Assembly: GCA_013334435.1 (NCBI GenBank)
Contig: JAAXXP010000002.1
Location: forward strand, 14,468 to 61,757
Direction of reading: 5' to 3'
Length of the DNA: 47,290 nucleotides
From: Chlorobiaceae bacterium
GTDB taxonomy: Bacteria > Bacteroidota > Chlorobiia > Chlorobiales > Chlorobiaceae
A model generated the notes under the pieces. It saw only the letters and a program-made list of their open reading frames with translations, was not told the DNA's origin and made no database searches. The position numbers were made by a program, and so were the translations under genes. Shown here piece by piece: positions 1-8,599 of the stretch. Numbering within the stretch: position 1 is the stretch's first letter; every line of letters begins with the position of its first letter.

Positions 1-746
1 GCCAGCATGAAGAGCGCGAACTTTCCGAAAGCCCATGATTGAGGAAGCACGAACGCAATGGCGCCGAAAGGCACCATGAACACGATCGTTGTAAGGATGA
101 CGAAGAGATAACTGAGCAGGGTCAGGGCAACCGCGTTCTTCAGCAGGGGTTTCCACGACTGGCAGTAGATAAGAATGCCGGATTTCGCCGCATCGAACAC
201 GTTCGGGTTTTTCGTGCGGAAGGTCCAGGCGATAACGGACTCGTCGATATAGGTGAGACTGAAGGTCACGATGCGCTGAACGACGGATGCCAGTCCTTCA
301 AGCGCAGGAATGGGCACTGCCTGCATGATGTTGAACAGGGTGCGATTGAGAGAAACAAGCACACCCTTGACCAGCTGATCGACGAGGGCGAGCACACTGA
401 CCTCCCTGAAACAGCTCATGACCCGCTCCTTTGCCCAGGCCGTCTGTGAGATCCCTTGCGGTAACGCTCCATTTTCCACGATTTCGGTAATCAGGGCGAT
501 ATGACCGGCCTGCAGCAGGTAGAGTACATACTCCCGGATGAACCTGAAACCGAATCCCCCGCCGAGCAGCAAGAGAAAAAACAGCACTGCCGCCGCGCCG
601 CCGCCGAAAACAGAGCCGATGAGCGCAAGAAAACCCAGAAAAACCGCCACCACCGCGACAATCACACCGTAAACCATTGCACGATAGAAAAGATATGCGC
701 TGGTACGCATGACGATGCCTGTTGCCCTGCCAAGCTGAAGTGCCAT
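1..746 (-). CDS. Integral membrane protein, 3' end cut by window edge
   Basis: An open minus-strand frame starts at the ATG at 744-746 and stays open to base 1, so the C-terminus is missing (about 248 residues visible). It begins MALQLGRATGIVMRTSAYLF. Two long hydrophobic stretches rich in V/A/L/G follow (about residues 25-60, including a GGGAAA and a LLLLGGG run), and more hydrophobic segments lie near the visible end, so it is a multi-pass inner-membrane protein. It starts 19 bp downstream of mtgA on the same strand and is probably cotranscribed with it. I do not recognise the family and assign no function. Confidence 0.7.
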   Translation of the reverse strand, partial: MALQLGRATGIVMRTSAYLFYRAMVYGVIVAVVAVFLGFLALIGSVFGGGAAAVLFFLLLLGGGFGFRFIREYVLYLLQAGHIALITEIVENGALPQGISQTAWAKERVMSCFREVSVLALVDQLVKGVLVSLNRTLFNIMQAVPIPALEGLASVVQRIVTFSLTYIDESVIAWTFRTKNPNVFDAAKSGILIYCQSWKPLLKNAVALTLLSYLFVILTTIVFMVPFGAIAFVLPQSWAFGKFALFML

Positions 747-765
747 AGTTTGAATCTCCCTCGCC

Positions 766-1677
766 TCAGGGATTTGATGAACCGGTTTCAGGCGAAGGTG
801 CCGGGCTTTCTCCGGTGGCGTCGGAATTTCCGTTTCCCTCGCCGGATCCGGGAGCTTCCACCCCAGGGACGGAAGCGCTGTCGGATGATTCAGCCTGCTC
901 GATCAGATAATCCGGAACCCCGACAACGACGGAATCGACTGTTGTGGTATCCGGTGGAGAAGTCATGACCTCCTGATAATCGGGCACCACGATTCCCCGC
1001 CTTCGCATGATGGCGTAAATGTGGCGGGCCCGGCTCCTCACGTAGCTGGACGGGTGGACCGGCGAATACTCCAGGGGATTGGGCAGCACTGCGGCCAGAC
1101 GCGATGCCTGCTGAGCGGAAAGTCCGGCGGCACTGACACCGAAATAGTGGCGGGCCGCCGCTTCGATACCGAATATGCCGTCTCCCCATTCGGCTACGTT
1201 CACGTACAGTTCAAGAATCCTGCGTTTTGTGAGACTCTTTTCGATCCTCCAGGTCAGGATAGCCTCCTTGATTTTCCTGACAGGATTTTTCGATGGTGAA
1301 AGGAAGAGATTTTTGGCCAGCTGCTGACTGATGGTGCTCGCTCCCGACTCGAACTTCTTTGCCTCGATATTTTTTTCGATCGCCTTTTCAATGGCTTCAT
1401 AGTCGAACCCCTTATGCTCCCAGAATTTGTTGTCCTCGGCGATCAGTACGGCCTTTACCAGATTGGGTGATACCCTGTCGAGAGGAACCCACTTCTGGAG
1501 AATTTTCCTGTCGTCGAGCCCATCTCTTCTCCACTGGTCTTGACGGTACTCCATGAATGCGGTAACGGACGGATTTTCGCGGGCGAGTTGACCGACATCG
1601 GGAAAAACCAGGTAGCGGGCTACATCGATAACGAAAAACAGCAGGAGAAGGGTCGCGAGAGTTCTGACAAGCTTCAT
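766..1677 (-). CDS. mtgA: Monofunctional peptidoglycan transglycosylase (MtgA)
   Basis: GT51 glycosyltransferase that polymerises lipid II into glycan strands at the outer face of the inner membrane. A single N-terminal membrane anchor (about residues 4-25) is followed by the GT51 motifs: AEDNKFWEHKG with the candidate catalytic Glu at residue 81, GASTISQQLAKNLFL (112-126) and LELYVNVAEWG (155-165). There is no transpeptidase domain, which separates it from bifunctional PBPs. I chose the ATG at 1677; the frame extends 22 codons upstream to a TTG, but the anchor then no longer sits at the N-terminus. After the catalytic domain the protein continues with about 50 residues rich in Ser, Gly, Pro and Glu, making it (303 aa) longer than the usual 230-240 aa. 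The downstream membrane protein is probably in the same operon. Confidence 0.92.
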   Translation of the reverse strand: MKLVRTLATLLLLFFVIDVARYLVFPDVGQLARENPSVTAFMEYRQDQWRRDGLDDRKILQKWVPLDRVSPNLVKAVLIAEDNKFWEHKGFDYEAIEKAIEKNIEAKKFESGASTISQQLAKNLFLSPSKNPVRKIKEAILTWRIEKSLTKRRILELYVNVAEWGDGIFGIEAAARHYFGVSAAGLSAQQASRLAAVLPNPLEYSPVHPSSYVRSRARHIYAIMRRRGIVVPDYQEVMTSPPDTTTVDSVVVGVPDYLIEQAESSDSASVPGVEAPGSGEGNGNSDATGESPAPSPETGSSNP

Positions 1678-2012
1678 GTTCCGTACATTTGAAATCAAAA
1701 GATTATCCCCGTAAAGGCCTTTTATTTGACCGTAAAATACCAATAATCGGTCATATGACGTCAGGATGCGGGAAAATTGTTCCCCGCAATAATAAAATCT
1801 TTACCTTTCCGGAGAGCCCCCGTCAATGGTCGCGTGCGGTACCTCCATCCCTGCAGGAGCGGCATGACTCCGCATCCTGATGCCCCTCCCGCAGATGAGA
1901 ACCCGGCAACACCGATGACAATCCGGAAGATGGTGACACCGGCCTCCCGGGGCTGATCCGCAAAAAAATGAACGCTGACGCCTGTAGCACAATACCAGCA
2001 AAAAACACTGCC
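1678..2012. other. Intergenic region between divergent mtgA and cytochrome c genes
   Basis: About 335 bp without a convincing gene; the open frames here have no recognisable protein features. It must hold the divergent promoters for mtgA and the cytochrome gene. It also contains a long-range inverted repeat (1759-1771 with 1870-1882), listed separately, and a short inner hairpin around 1767-1789 (TGCGGG with CCCGCA). Confidence 0.6.
1759..1882. repeat. Long-range inverted repeat, possible structured leader
   Basis: CGTCAGGATGCGG at 1759-1771 is complementary to CCGCATCCTGATG at 1870-1882: 11 perfect base pairs plus one G-T wobble and a closing C-G pair. The intervening 98 bases contain a further possible hairpin. 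The geometry resembles a closed RNA domain, but I do not recognise a known riboswitch or ncRNA family and cannot tell which strand is expressed. Confidence 0.5.
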
Positions 2013-2438
2013 ATGAAACCGATTCTTATCCTGCTGCCGGCCCTGCTGCTGGCTCCTCTTGCCGCCCCTGAAGCACACGGCGCATCAACGGGTCCCGATG
2101 GAAAGGCCCTGTTCGACAGAAACTGCGGCGTCTGCCATTCGGTGAATCCTCCGCCGAAAAGCGCTCCGCCCATTGTGCCGATCGCCTCGGCCTACCACCG
2201 GCAGTTCGCATCGAAAGCTGCGGGAGTCTCCCATATGGCGGCATTCCTGAAATCGCCGTCGAAAGCGGCATCGAAGGTAGATCCGGAAGCCATTACCCGT
2301 TTCGGACTGATGCCTCCTGTGGCGCTGGGCGATGCAGAGCTGAAGGCGGTAGCCGGCTGGGTCTGGGATCAGTATAATCCGAACATGGGACAAGGAGTGG
2401 GCGGCTCACAGAACGGGGGAAACGGCAACTGCCGTTAA
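2013..2438 (+). CDS. Periplasmic c-type cytochrome, single heme
   Basis: Small class I-like cytochrome c of 141 aa. Residues 1-24 form a cleavable signal peptide (MKPILILL, a leucine/alanine core, then a site near AHGA). The heme-binding CGVCH motif is at residues 38-42, and Met100 in a GLMPP context is the likely distal ligand. The tail is Gly/Asn-rich. I start at the ATG at 2013 because the signal peptide begins there; the frame opens 15 codons earlier at 1968. It should carry electrons in the periplasm, where green sulfur bacteria use small cytochromes between sulfur oxidation and the reaction centre, but the exact partner cannot be read from sequence. It is transcribed alone and divergently from mtgA. 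Confidence 0.85.
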   Translation: MKPILILLPALLLAPLAAPEAHGASTGPDGKALFDRNCGVCHSVNPPPKSAPPIVPIASAYHRQFASKAAGVSHMAAFLKSPSKAASKVDPEAITRFGLMPPVALGDAELKAVAGWVWDQYNPNMGQGVGGSQNGGNGNCR

Positions 2439-2465
2439 ACCGGAGGCATTCATCCTGCAGCCATA

Positions 2466-2498
2466 CCGGAACCTCCGGGACAACATCCGGAGTTCCGG
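2466..2498. repeat. Strong hairpin downstream of the cytochrome gene
   Basis: CCGGAACCTCCGG (2466-2478) pairs with CCGGAGTTCCGG (2487-2498) with one bulged C and an 8-base loop. It follows the cytochrome stop by 27 bp. No U tract follows on either strand, so it is more likely an mRNA 3'-stabilising stem or a weak terminator than a canonical one. Confidence 0.5.
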
Positions 2499-2511
2499 GC
2501 CGGCTGAAAAT

Positions 2512-2536
2512 AAAAAAAACAGGGCAAGGCCCTGTT
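2512..2536 (-). terminator. Intrinsic terminator of tRNA-Arg
   Basis: Read on the minus strand, the 8-bp stem AACAGGGC/GCCCTGTT with a 3-base loop runs directly into eight U residues. It lies about 28 bp beyond the 3' end of the tRNA. Confidence 0.88.
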
Positions 2537-2564
2537 CCTTTCACAACTCGCCCGAAAAGCGATG

Positions 2565-2637
2565 TACCCTTGGGCAGACTCGAACTGCCGACCCACAGTT
2601 TAGGAAACTGTTGCTCTATCCACTGAGCTACAAGGGT
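2565..2637 (-). tRNA. tRNA-Arg (anticodon CCU)
   Basis: A complete 73-nt cloverleaf on the minus strand. The acceptor stem is ACCCTTG/CAAGGGT with discriminator A, the D stem GCTC/GAGC, the anticodon stem ACAGT/ACTGT with loop TTCCTAA (anticodon CCT, reading AGG), and the T stem GGCAG/CTGCC with loop TTCGAGT. CCA is not encoded. It has its own terminator and lies between the convergent cytochrome gene and mutL. Confidence 0.96.
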
Positions 2638-2685
2638 ATGCGCTTGAATGTAGTTTTTTTCACAGAAACATGCAACCCCGCCCGG

Positions 2686-4575
2686 TTACGTCCGCCCGAA
2701 CATCCTGTCGAGCTGATCGAGCATCAGCTTGATGATGACCGGCCGTCCATGAGGACACGAATAGGGCACCCGTGTCGCGAACAGGTTGTCGATCAGGGAG
2801 CGCATCTCCTCAAGGCTTAGTTTCTGGCCCGCCATAATGGCGTTGCGGCACGAATAGGACTTCGCAAGGTTGTCACGCTTCTCCAGTCTGAGCTTCGAGG
2901 CGTTTTCCTGGTAGCCGGAAATCATGTCCTGCAGGATGGTGACCTCCGTTCCCGAACGAACATCCTGGGGAATCCCTTCAATCATGACGGTTCTCGACCC
3001 GAAATCCCTGAGATTGAAGCCGAGACGGTAAAGATCGTCGCGGATATCCTCGAATACCTCGTACTCCCACTGGCGGAGTTCGACCTTCTGGGGAAAAAGC
3101 AGCTGCTGGGAGTTCGGCACGTTCTGGTTCATGACATCGAGCGCCCTTTCATAGAGCACCCGCTCATGGGCGACATGCTGGTCGATGATCATCATGCCGT
3201 TCTTGATCTGGCAGATGATGTACTTGTTGTGCAGCTGCCAGATTTTCGGCTCGGCCCCGCCCGGTTCAGTATCGCTCTGGTCGTCCTGAAACCTCGACTG
3301 GAGAATGGTGGTCAGCACTTCATCGCCCGCAGGTACTCCGCTCTCTTTCCTCCACCTCTCTTCAGCTTCACGGAGAGGAAAAATCTCCTCCTGCCGTGAC
3401 GATCCGGACCTCTGAGGGGAAGCGGCCGCAAGGGAGTTTTCCCGGAAACCCTCATAGAGTTCCCCCGTCGTCGACATCTTTCCAGGACGATCATGGTACA
3501 TGAGCCTGCGGTAGAGCGCCTCGTCCACCTGTCGAACCTCACCCCCCGGCGACTCCTGAAGGGGAGCTGCCGAGAGATCGGGCGAAAAATCATGGAGCTG
3601 AACCGCCCTCTTGATAACAGGATAGAACATGTTGCGCACGCTGCGCTCATCCTCAAATTTCACCTCGAGTTTCGCCGGATGAACGTTGACGTCGACACGT
3701 GAGGGCTCGATACCGAGAAAGAGCATCGCAAAAGGGGCCTGACGCTCCGCGAGCAGCTCCCCGTAAGCCTGCTGGAGCGCCTGGGAGAGCATGCGGTTCT
3801 GGATGATCCGCCGGTTGACGAAGAACAGCTGATCGGATTTATGGCGCTTCATCATCCCCGGCTTTCCGATAAATCCGTGGATGGACAGATAATCGTTCTC
3901 CTCGGTGATGGCAAGCAGTCCTTCGGAAAAACCGGAGCCGTAAAAGTAGTCGAGGCGTTCGCGGATATCCGGGCTCCTGAAATGAAACAGCTCTTCGTCA
4001 TCGCTGTACATGCGCCACTCGATATCGCCGTAGGCGAGCGCAAGCGCCTTTACGGCTTCGAAAATGTGGCGGAATTCCGTTGCATTGGATTTCAGGAACT
4101 TGCGGCGGGCCGGTACGTTGTAGAACAGGTTCCTCACACTGACGGAAGTCCCCTCTTCACCGGATACCTCGCTCTCCTCGAGAAGCGCCCCTCCCTCGTA
4201 CCGGAACCTGAGCGCGAGAGCGGAAGCGGATTGCCTGGTTTTCATTTCGAAATGGGAGACCGATGAGATGCTGGCAAGCGCTTCGCCTCTGAACCCGAGA
4301 CTCATCAGGGTATCGAGGTCCTCGACTCCCGAAATCTTGCTGGTGGCAAAACGCTCGACCGAGAGCAGTGCATCCTCGCGGTTCATGCCCGAGCCGTTAT
4401 CGATAACCCTGATCAGCTCCTTGCCGGCATCCTTGACCATGACGGTTATCCTGGACGCGCCTGCGTCGATTGCATTTTCAAGGAGCTCCTTGATAACCGA
4501 AGCCGGACGCTGAACAACCTCGCCGGCCGATATTTTATTGGCAACCGTATCCGGTAATCTTGAAATTTTTGCCAT
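2686..4575 (-). CDS. mutL: DNA mismatch repair protein MutL
   Basis: MutL couples MutS mismatch recognition to strand removal. The 629-aa protein has the N-terminal GHKL ATPase with KELLENAIDAGAS (about 29-41, with the ATP-hydrolysis Glu and Mg-binding Asn), DNGSGM (59-64) and GFRGEAL (94-100). A low-conservation linker (about 345-440) follows, then the C-terminal dimerisation domain. That domain carries a DQHVAHERVLYE motif near residue 465, matching the metal-dependent nicking-endonuclease pattern DQHAxxExxxxE except for Ala to Val, and SCRNAIMAG and SCPHGRP near the end. MutL of this kind goes with organisms lacking MutH. It is followed downstream by the tRNA and preceded by cinA (92 bp gap). 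Confidence 0.97.
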   Translation of the reverse strand: MAKISRLPDTVANKISAGEVVQRPASVIKELLENAIDAGASRITVMVKDAGKELIRVIDNGSGMNREDALLSVERFATSKISGVEDLDTLMSLGFRGEALASISSVSHFEMKTRQSASALALRFRYEGGALLEESEVSGEEGTSVSVRNLFYNVPARRKFLKSNATEFRHIFEAVKALALAYGDIEWRMYSDDEELFHFRSPDIRERLDYFYGSGFSEGLLAITEENDYLSIHGFIGKPGMMKRHKSDQLFFVNRRIIQNRMLSQALQQAYGELLAERQAPFAMLFLGIEPSRVDVNVHPAKLEVKFEDERSVRNMFYPVIKRAVQLHDFSPDLSAAPLQESPGGEVRQVDEALYRRLMYHDRPGKMSTTGELYEGFRENSLAAASPQRSGSSRQEEIFPLREAEERWRKESGVPAGDEVLTTILQSRFQDDQSDTEPGGAEPKIWQLHNKYIICQIKNGMMIIDQHVAHERVLYERALDVMNQNVPNSQQLLFPQKVELRQWEYEVFEDIRDDLYRLGFNLRDFGSRTVMIEGIPQDVRSGTEVTILQDMISGYQENASKLRLEKRDNLAKSYSCRNAIMAGQKLSLEEMRSLIDNLFATRVPYSCPHGRPVIIKLMLDQLDRMFGRT

Positions 4576-4667
4576 TACAACCCTGTAAATACGTTTATCG
4601 CTTCCGGTTTCACCGAGTAACCGTCGACCGATCCTGCCGCTGCAGGCCGAAAAAAACCTTCAGCCGG

Positions 4668-5939
4668 TCACTGCCCTGTTTCCTGAAGATACTTCCATAC
4701 TTCCCGCAACGCCGCTTCGCTGAAACGCTGCTTGTTCTGCAGCCTTGTGCCGTACATCCGCAGCGACGCCGTTCTGGAACCGATACTGCCGTCCTGCTGT
4801 TTTCCTGCAATACCGATACAGAGCGTCCCCACCGGTTTTTCCCGGGAACCTCCTGAAGGTCCGGCAATGCCTGTGGTAGAAACGGCAACATCGGCGCCGC
4901 TCTTTGCAAGACAGCCTCGAGCCATCTCTTCGGCAACGGCTTCGCTGACCGCGCCGTACCTGTCGAGAGTTTCCGGAGAAACGCCGAGCAGCCGGACTTT
5001 AGACTGGTCGGCATAGGACACCACTCCCTGAAGAAAATATACGGATGAACCCGGAACATCGGTCAGGCGGCTTGCCACAAGCCCGCCGGTACACGATTCG
5101 GCCACGGCGATGCTCCTCCTGCTTTCGGCAAGCATCCTGCCGACCGTCTCTTCGAGGGTGGCCTCTCCGGTTGCGTAGACAAAACGACCCGCCCTGCCAA
5201 GAACGGCCTCGACCACCCTGCGGTTGTCCTCCTCCACGCTCTCCATGGTGGCGCCGATGGTGGTGACGACAAGATCGACGCCGGCCGTATGCGGAAGATA
5301 GGCGAGGGTCGTTCCTTCGGGAAGGGCATCCTCGACGGCTTCGATGAGTTCGGCAAGCATGGTTTCACCGATGCCGACCGTTTTGACCGGGGTATGCAGC
5401 ATGACCGTCGGGCTTTTTTCGGCAAAAAACGGTATGACCGTTTCGCGCATCATGGCCTGCATTTCAGCAGGTACTCCCGGCATCAGCACCAGGTGGTGAT
5501 CATGAAAACGTTCGCCGCAAGGCACAATCATGCCGGCCGCCGTTCCCACACTGTTGGGAACAAGCAGGGAGCCTTCGAGAATCATTGCCTGGTCCCGCAT
5601 GCTTTCCGGAAAGGAACGGCCTCTCGCGGAAAACCAGGAAGAAAGCTTCCCGAGTGCTTCGGGGCTCTCTTCAAGACCTCTCTGGAGAAGCCGCATGACG
5701 GCTTTCTTCGTCCGGTCGTCACGGGTCGGCCCGAGACCTCCGGTCACCAGAACAATATCCGCCCTTGAAAGAGACTCTGAAAATACCGTACCGATGGCAA
5801 CCTCATCATCGGCACAGGCCACGATCCTCGAAACCGGAATACCGATCTCTCCGAGAGCGGAAGCAATGAAGGGCGCATTGGTGTTGACCTTTCCGCCTTT
5901 GAGCAGTTCATCGCCGATTGAAACGATTTCAGCAACCAT
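4668..5939 (-). CDS. cinA: CinA: nucleotide pyrophosphatase / NMN amidase-like protein
   Basis: Full-length CinA (423 aa). The N-terminal half is a MoCF/MogA-like domain with IVSIGDELLKG at the start and VTGGLGPTRDD near residue 66, linked in this family to ADP-ribose pyrophosphatase activity. The C-terminal half (about 265-410) is a PncC-type nicotinamide mononucleotide deamidase domain with VAESCTGGLVASRLTDVPGS and TTGIAGPSGGS. The pair is thought to recycle pyridine nucleotide damage products. It starts 8 bp after the thrA stop on the same strand, so it is very probably translated from the thrA transcript; the functional link to threonine synthesis is unclear. Confidence 0.95.
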   Translation of the reverse strand: MVAEIVSIGDELLKGGKVNTNAPFIASALGEIGIPVSRIVACADDEVAIGTVFSESLSRADIVLVTGGLGPTRDDRTKKAVMRLLQRGLEESPEALGKLSSWFSARGRSFPESMRDQAMILEGSLLVPNSVGTAAGMIVPCGERFHDHHLVLMPGVPAEMQAMMRETVIPFFAEKSPTVMLHTPVKTVGIGETMLAELIEAVEDALPEGTTLAYLPHTAGVDLVVTTIGATMESVEEDNRRVVEAVLGRAGRFVYATGEATLEETVGRMLAESRRSIAVAESCTGGLVASRLTDVPGSSVYFLQGVVSYADQSKVRLLGVSPETLDRYGAVSEAVAEEMARGCLAKSGADVAVSTTGIAGPSGGSREKPVGTLCIGIAGKQQDGSIGSRTASLRMYGTRLQNKQRFSEAALREVWKYLQETGQ

Positions 5940-5947
5940 TTTTTACG

Positions 5948-8422
5948 CTATACCAGATAACTTGCGATACGCAGAATATCGGCGAATACCCCTCCTGCGG
6001 TCACTTCACCTCCTGCTCCCGGCCCCTTGACCACAAGAGGCGTCATGAGGTAGCGGTCGGTGGTAAAGACCACCAGATTTTCGGTACCGTTCAGTCCGGC
6101 CACAGGACTCTCGAGCGGAACCCGCTTCAATCCCACTTTCGCCTTGCCTTCCTTGAGTTCGCCGGTATAGGCGATGGTAAAGCCCTCTCTGGCGGCGCTT
6201 TCCATCTCGGCGGCATACCAGTCATCTATGGCCGGGAGGCGGTCGAGAAATTCGGCGGGGGTCATCTCGCCACGGCACGATTCGGGAACAAGGCTCTGGC
6301 ACTCCACATCGGCATACTCCAGCTTATAGCCAAGCTCCCTGCCAAGAATGAGCAACTTCCTGGCAAAATCAGCGCCCGAAAGATCGTCCCTCGGATCGGG
6401 CTCGGTATAACCGGCGTCTCTCGCTTTCCTGACGATCTCGCTGAACCGGCCACCCTTGCGCAGCTCGTTGAAAATGAAACTCAGCGTACCCGACAGCACC
6501 CCCTCGATACAGAGTATCCGGTCACCGCTGTTCTTCAGGTCGTTGAGCGTACTGATGATCGGAAGCCCCGCCCCGACATTGGTTTCATACAGGAACTTCG
6601 CGTTGCTCGATCGCTGGGCCTCCATGATCCTGCGGTACAGAGCCCACTCTCCGGCCATGCCGAGCTTGTTGGCCGTGGCCACGGAGATGTTTGCCTGAAG
6701 CAACTCCGGATATTTTTCGGCAACCAGCCTGCTTGCGGTACAATCAACCACAATTGTATTGTGCCTATTCGCTTCCTTGATCAGCCCGATATACTCATCG
6801 ATACCGGCCCGGCCATCACGTGAAGACCGTTCATGCATTTCGTGTATAGTGTCATACCAGTAATCCATCTCTTTCCTGTCACCATCAATCACCATAACTC
6901 TTGTATTGGCCAACCCGCATACCACTACGTCAAGATCCATCTCTTTCTGCAGGGTCAGGCGATGCTGCCGGATCTGGCTGATAAGACTTTTAGCGATAGT
7001 TCCGGTGCCGGCGATGAAGACATGCACCTTGCGCATCGACAGGAAGAAGGACTCATGAATGCAGTTGAGCGCCTTGTCCTCGTCGCCGCTTTCGATGACG
7101 AGCGAGATGTTCATCTCGTTGGCTCCCTGAGCGACAGCGATCACGTTGATGCCATTTTTGCCGAGCGTCTCGAAAAGCTGCGCCGACACCCCCGGATGAC
7201 CGGACATCTTGTTGCCGACCACGGCCACCATTGCCAGATTGCGGCGAACGCTGACCGGATCGATCCGGCGCTCATCGATTTCGCGGACAAACTCCTCTTC
7301 GAGCACCTTCTTGGCCATCATCGCCTGCGCGGGCATAATTGCAACACTGATGGACTGCTCCGAAGATGCCTGGGAGATGAAAATAATATTGATGCTGTGC
7401 CGGGCAAGGCAGGTAAAAAGACGTGACGCCGTGCCGGGAACACCTGCCATGCCGCTCCCTGAAAGGCTCAGCAGAACCACATGGTTGATCGAGGTCAAAC
7501 CGGTAACCGTTCCGGGCCGTCCTTCCTGCAAGCCGGATTCATTGCCGATTCTGGTGCCGGGACTGTCCGGATTGAATGAATTTTTTATCCGCAGAGGAAT
7601 ACCTGCCTTCATGACCGGCTGCACGGCAAGTGGATGGAGCACTTTCGCGCCGGCATGGGAAAGCTCCAGCGCTTCGACATAGCTGATCTCGGGAATGACC
7701 TGTGCATCAGTCACCCGCTTCGGATCGGCACTGTAGAAACCATCGACATCGGTCCATATCCACACCTCCTCGGCATGCAGGGCGGCGCCGAGAATCGTGG
7801 CCGTAAAATCGGAACCGCCCCGACCAAGGTTGGTCACGCTTCCATCCGGAGCGGAAGCGATAAAACCGGTGACAACGGGCAGTGAATGAAATTCGCTGAA
7901 CCGCTCGCGAATCCGCTTGCCGGTAGCCAGACGATCAACTTTGGCATAGCAATGGTTCTCATCGGTCACAATCAGACTGCGAGCATCGATACATTCTGCC
8001 GGCGTTCCCGAAAAATGGAGATAGCGACTGACAATCCTGCACGAAAGCCGTTCGCCGTAACTCAGTACAAGAGCAAGACTTTTATCGGAAAGCTCCCTCA
8101 GCAGAAACACCCCGTGCAACACATCCCTCAGCTCGGCAAGCAGCTCCTGAAGCCAGGAATCTTCTGCTGATGCTGCTTCACGGAACAGTTCGCGAACGAT
8201 CCCGCTGTGCAATGCCGCTATCCCGTCAAGTTTTTCACGGTAAGCCGCATCGCCTTTCCCTGCCAAAAAGGCGATCTCGGCAAGCATATCGGTTACTTTC
8301 CAAATCGCCGAAACCACGATGATAAGTGAAGTCCTGCTCGACGCATTCTGGATTATACCGGCTACATTGCAGATTTTTGTCGCTGATGCGATCGACGAAC
8401 CTCCGAACTTGAATATCTTCAT
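5948..8422 (-). CDS. thrA: Bifunctional aspartokinase / homoserine dehydrogenase I
   Basis: It catalyses the first and third steps from aspartate toward threonine, methionine and (first step) lysine. The aspartokinase domain opens with MKIFKFGGSSIA and continues to about residue 290. Two ACT-type regulatory segments follow (about 310-375 and 395-455), the usual site of threonine feedback. The homoserine dehydrogenase starts near 465 with VHVFIAGTGTIAKSL, a Rossmann nucleotide site, and contains NVGAGLPII and a GYTEPDPRDDLSG catalytic region. Its length (824 aa) is normal for the fused ThrA. thrB and thrC lie 3 kb away on the opposite strand, so the pathway is not one operon here. Confidence 0.96.
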   Translation of the reverse strand: MKIFKFGGSSIASATKICNVAGIIQNASSRTSLIIVVSAIWKVTDMLAEIAFLAGKGDAAYREKLDGIAALHSGIVRELFREAASAEDSWLQELLAELRDVLHGVFLLRELSDKSLALVLSYGERLSCRIVSRYLHFSGTPAECIDARSLIVTDENHCYAKVDRLATGKRIRERFSEFHSLPVVTGFIASAPDGSVTNLGRGGSDFTATILGAALHAEEVWIWTDVDGFYSADPKRVTDAQVIPEISYVEALELSHAGAKVLHPLAVQPVMKAGIPLRIKNSFNPDSPGTRIGNESGLQEGRPGTVTGLTSINHVVLLSLSGSGMAGVPGTASRLFTCLARHSINIIFISQASSEQSISVAIMPAQAMMAKKVLEEEFVREIDERRIDPVSVRRNLAMVAVVGNKMSGHPGVSAQLFETLGKNGINVIAVAQGANEMNISLVIESGDEDKALNCIHESFFLSMRKVHVFIAGTGTIAKSLISQIRQHRLTLQKEMDLDVVVCGLANTRVMVIDGDRKEMDYWYDTIHEMHERSSRDGRAGIDEYIGLIKEANRHNTIVVDCTASRLVAEKYPELLQANISVATANKLGMAGEWALYRRIMEAQRSSNAKFLYETNVGAGLPIISTLNDLKNSGDRILCIEGVLSGTLSFIFNELRKGGRFSEIVRKARDAGYTEPDPRDDLSGADFARKLLILGRELGYKLEYADVECQSLVPESCRGEMTPAEFLDRLPAIDDWYAAEMESAAREGFTIAYTGELKEGKAKVGLKRVPLESPVAGLNGTENLVVFTTDRYLMTPLVVKGPGAGGEVTAGGVFADILRIASYLV

Positions 8423-8479
8423 TCTGACGTTAACACATTCATTGAATAAATGACCGGCGCCCTCATCACGAACTTACGA

Positions 8480-8508
8480 AATAAACATCATTTCCATGAA
8501 GACGTCAA
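8480..8508 (-). promoter_or_regulatory. Candidate sigma-70-type promoter for thrA
   Basis: On the minus strand TTGACG (8508-8503) and TTTATT (8485-8480) are separated by 17 bp, about 58 bp upstream of the thrA start. It lies just downstream of the atpG terminator, where a new promoter is needed. Assigned by eye only; no attenuator leader peptide was seen. Confidence 0.4.
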
Positions 8509-8538
8509 CCCCTTCAGGGAAAAACGCACCGGTTCGGC

Positions 8539-8565
8539 AAAAAAAAAGCGCCCATGCGGGCGCTT
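8539..8565 (-). terminator. Intrinsic terminator of the atpA-atpG operon
   Basis: On the minus strand an 8-bp stem AAGCGCCC/GGGCGCTT with a 4-base loop is followed by a run of U residues. It lies 34 bp past the atpG stop and separates the ATP synthase genes from thrA. Confidence 0.9.
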
Positions 8566-8599
8566 CTAAAACAACACATTCGGTCAAGAGAGTGCGTTA

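Noticed and set aside
39-968. Plus-strand open frames opposite the first membrane protein and mtgA
   Set aside because: Strongly charged, His/Arg-rich translations without domain signs. They are antisense shadows of the minus-strand membrane protein, whose own frame has clear hydrophobic segments.
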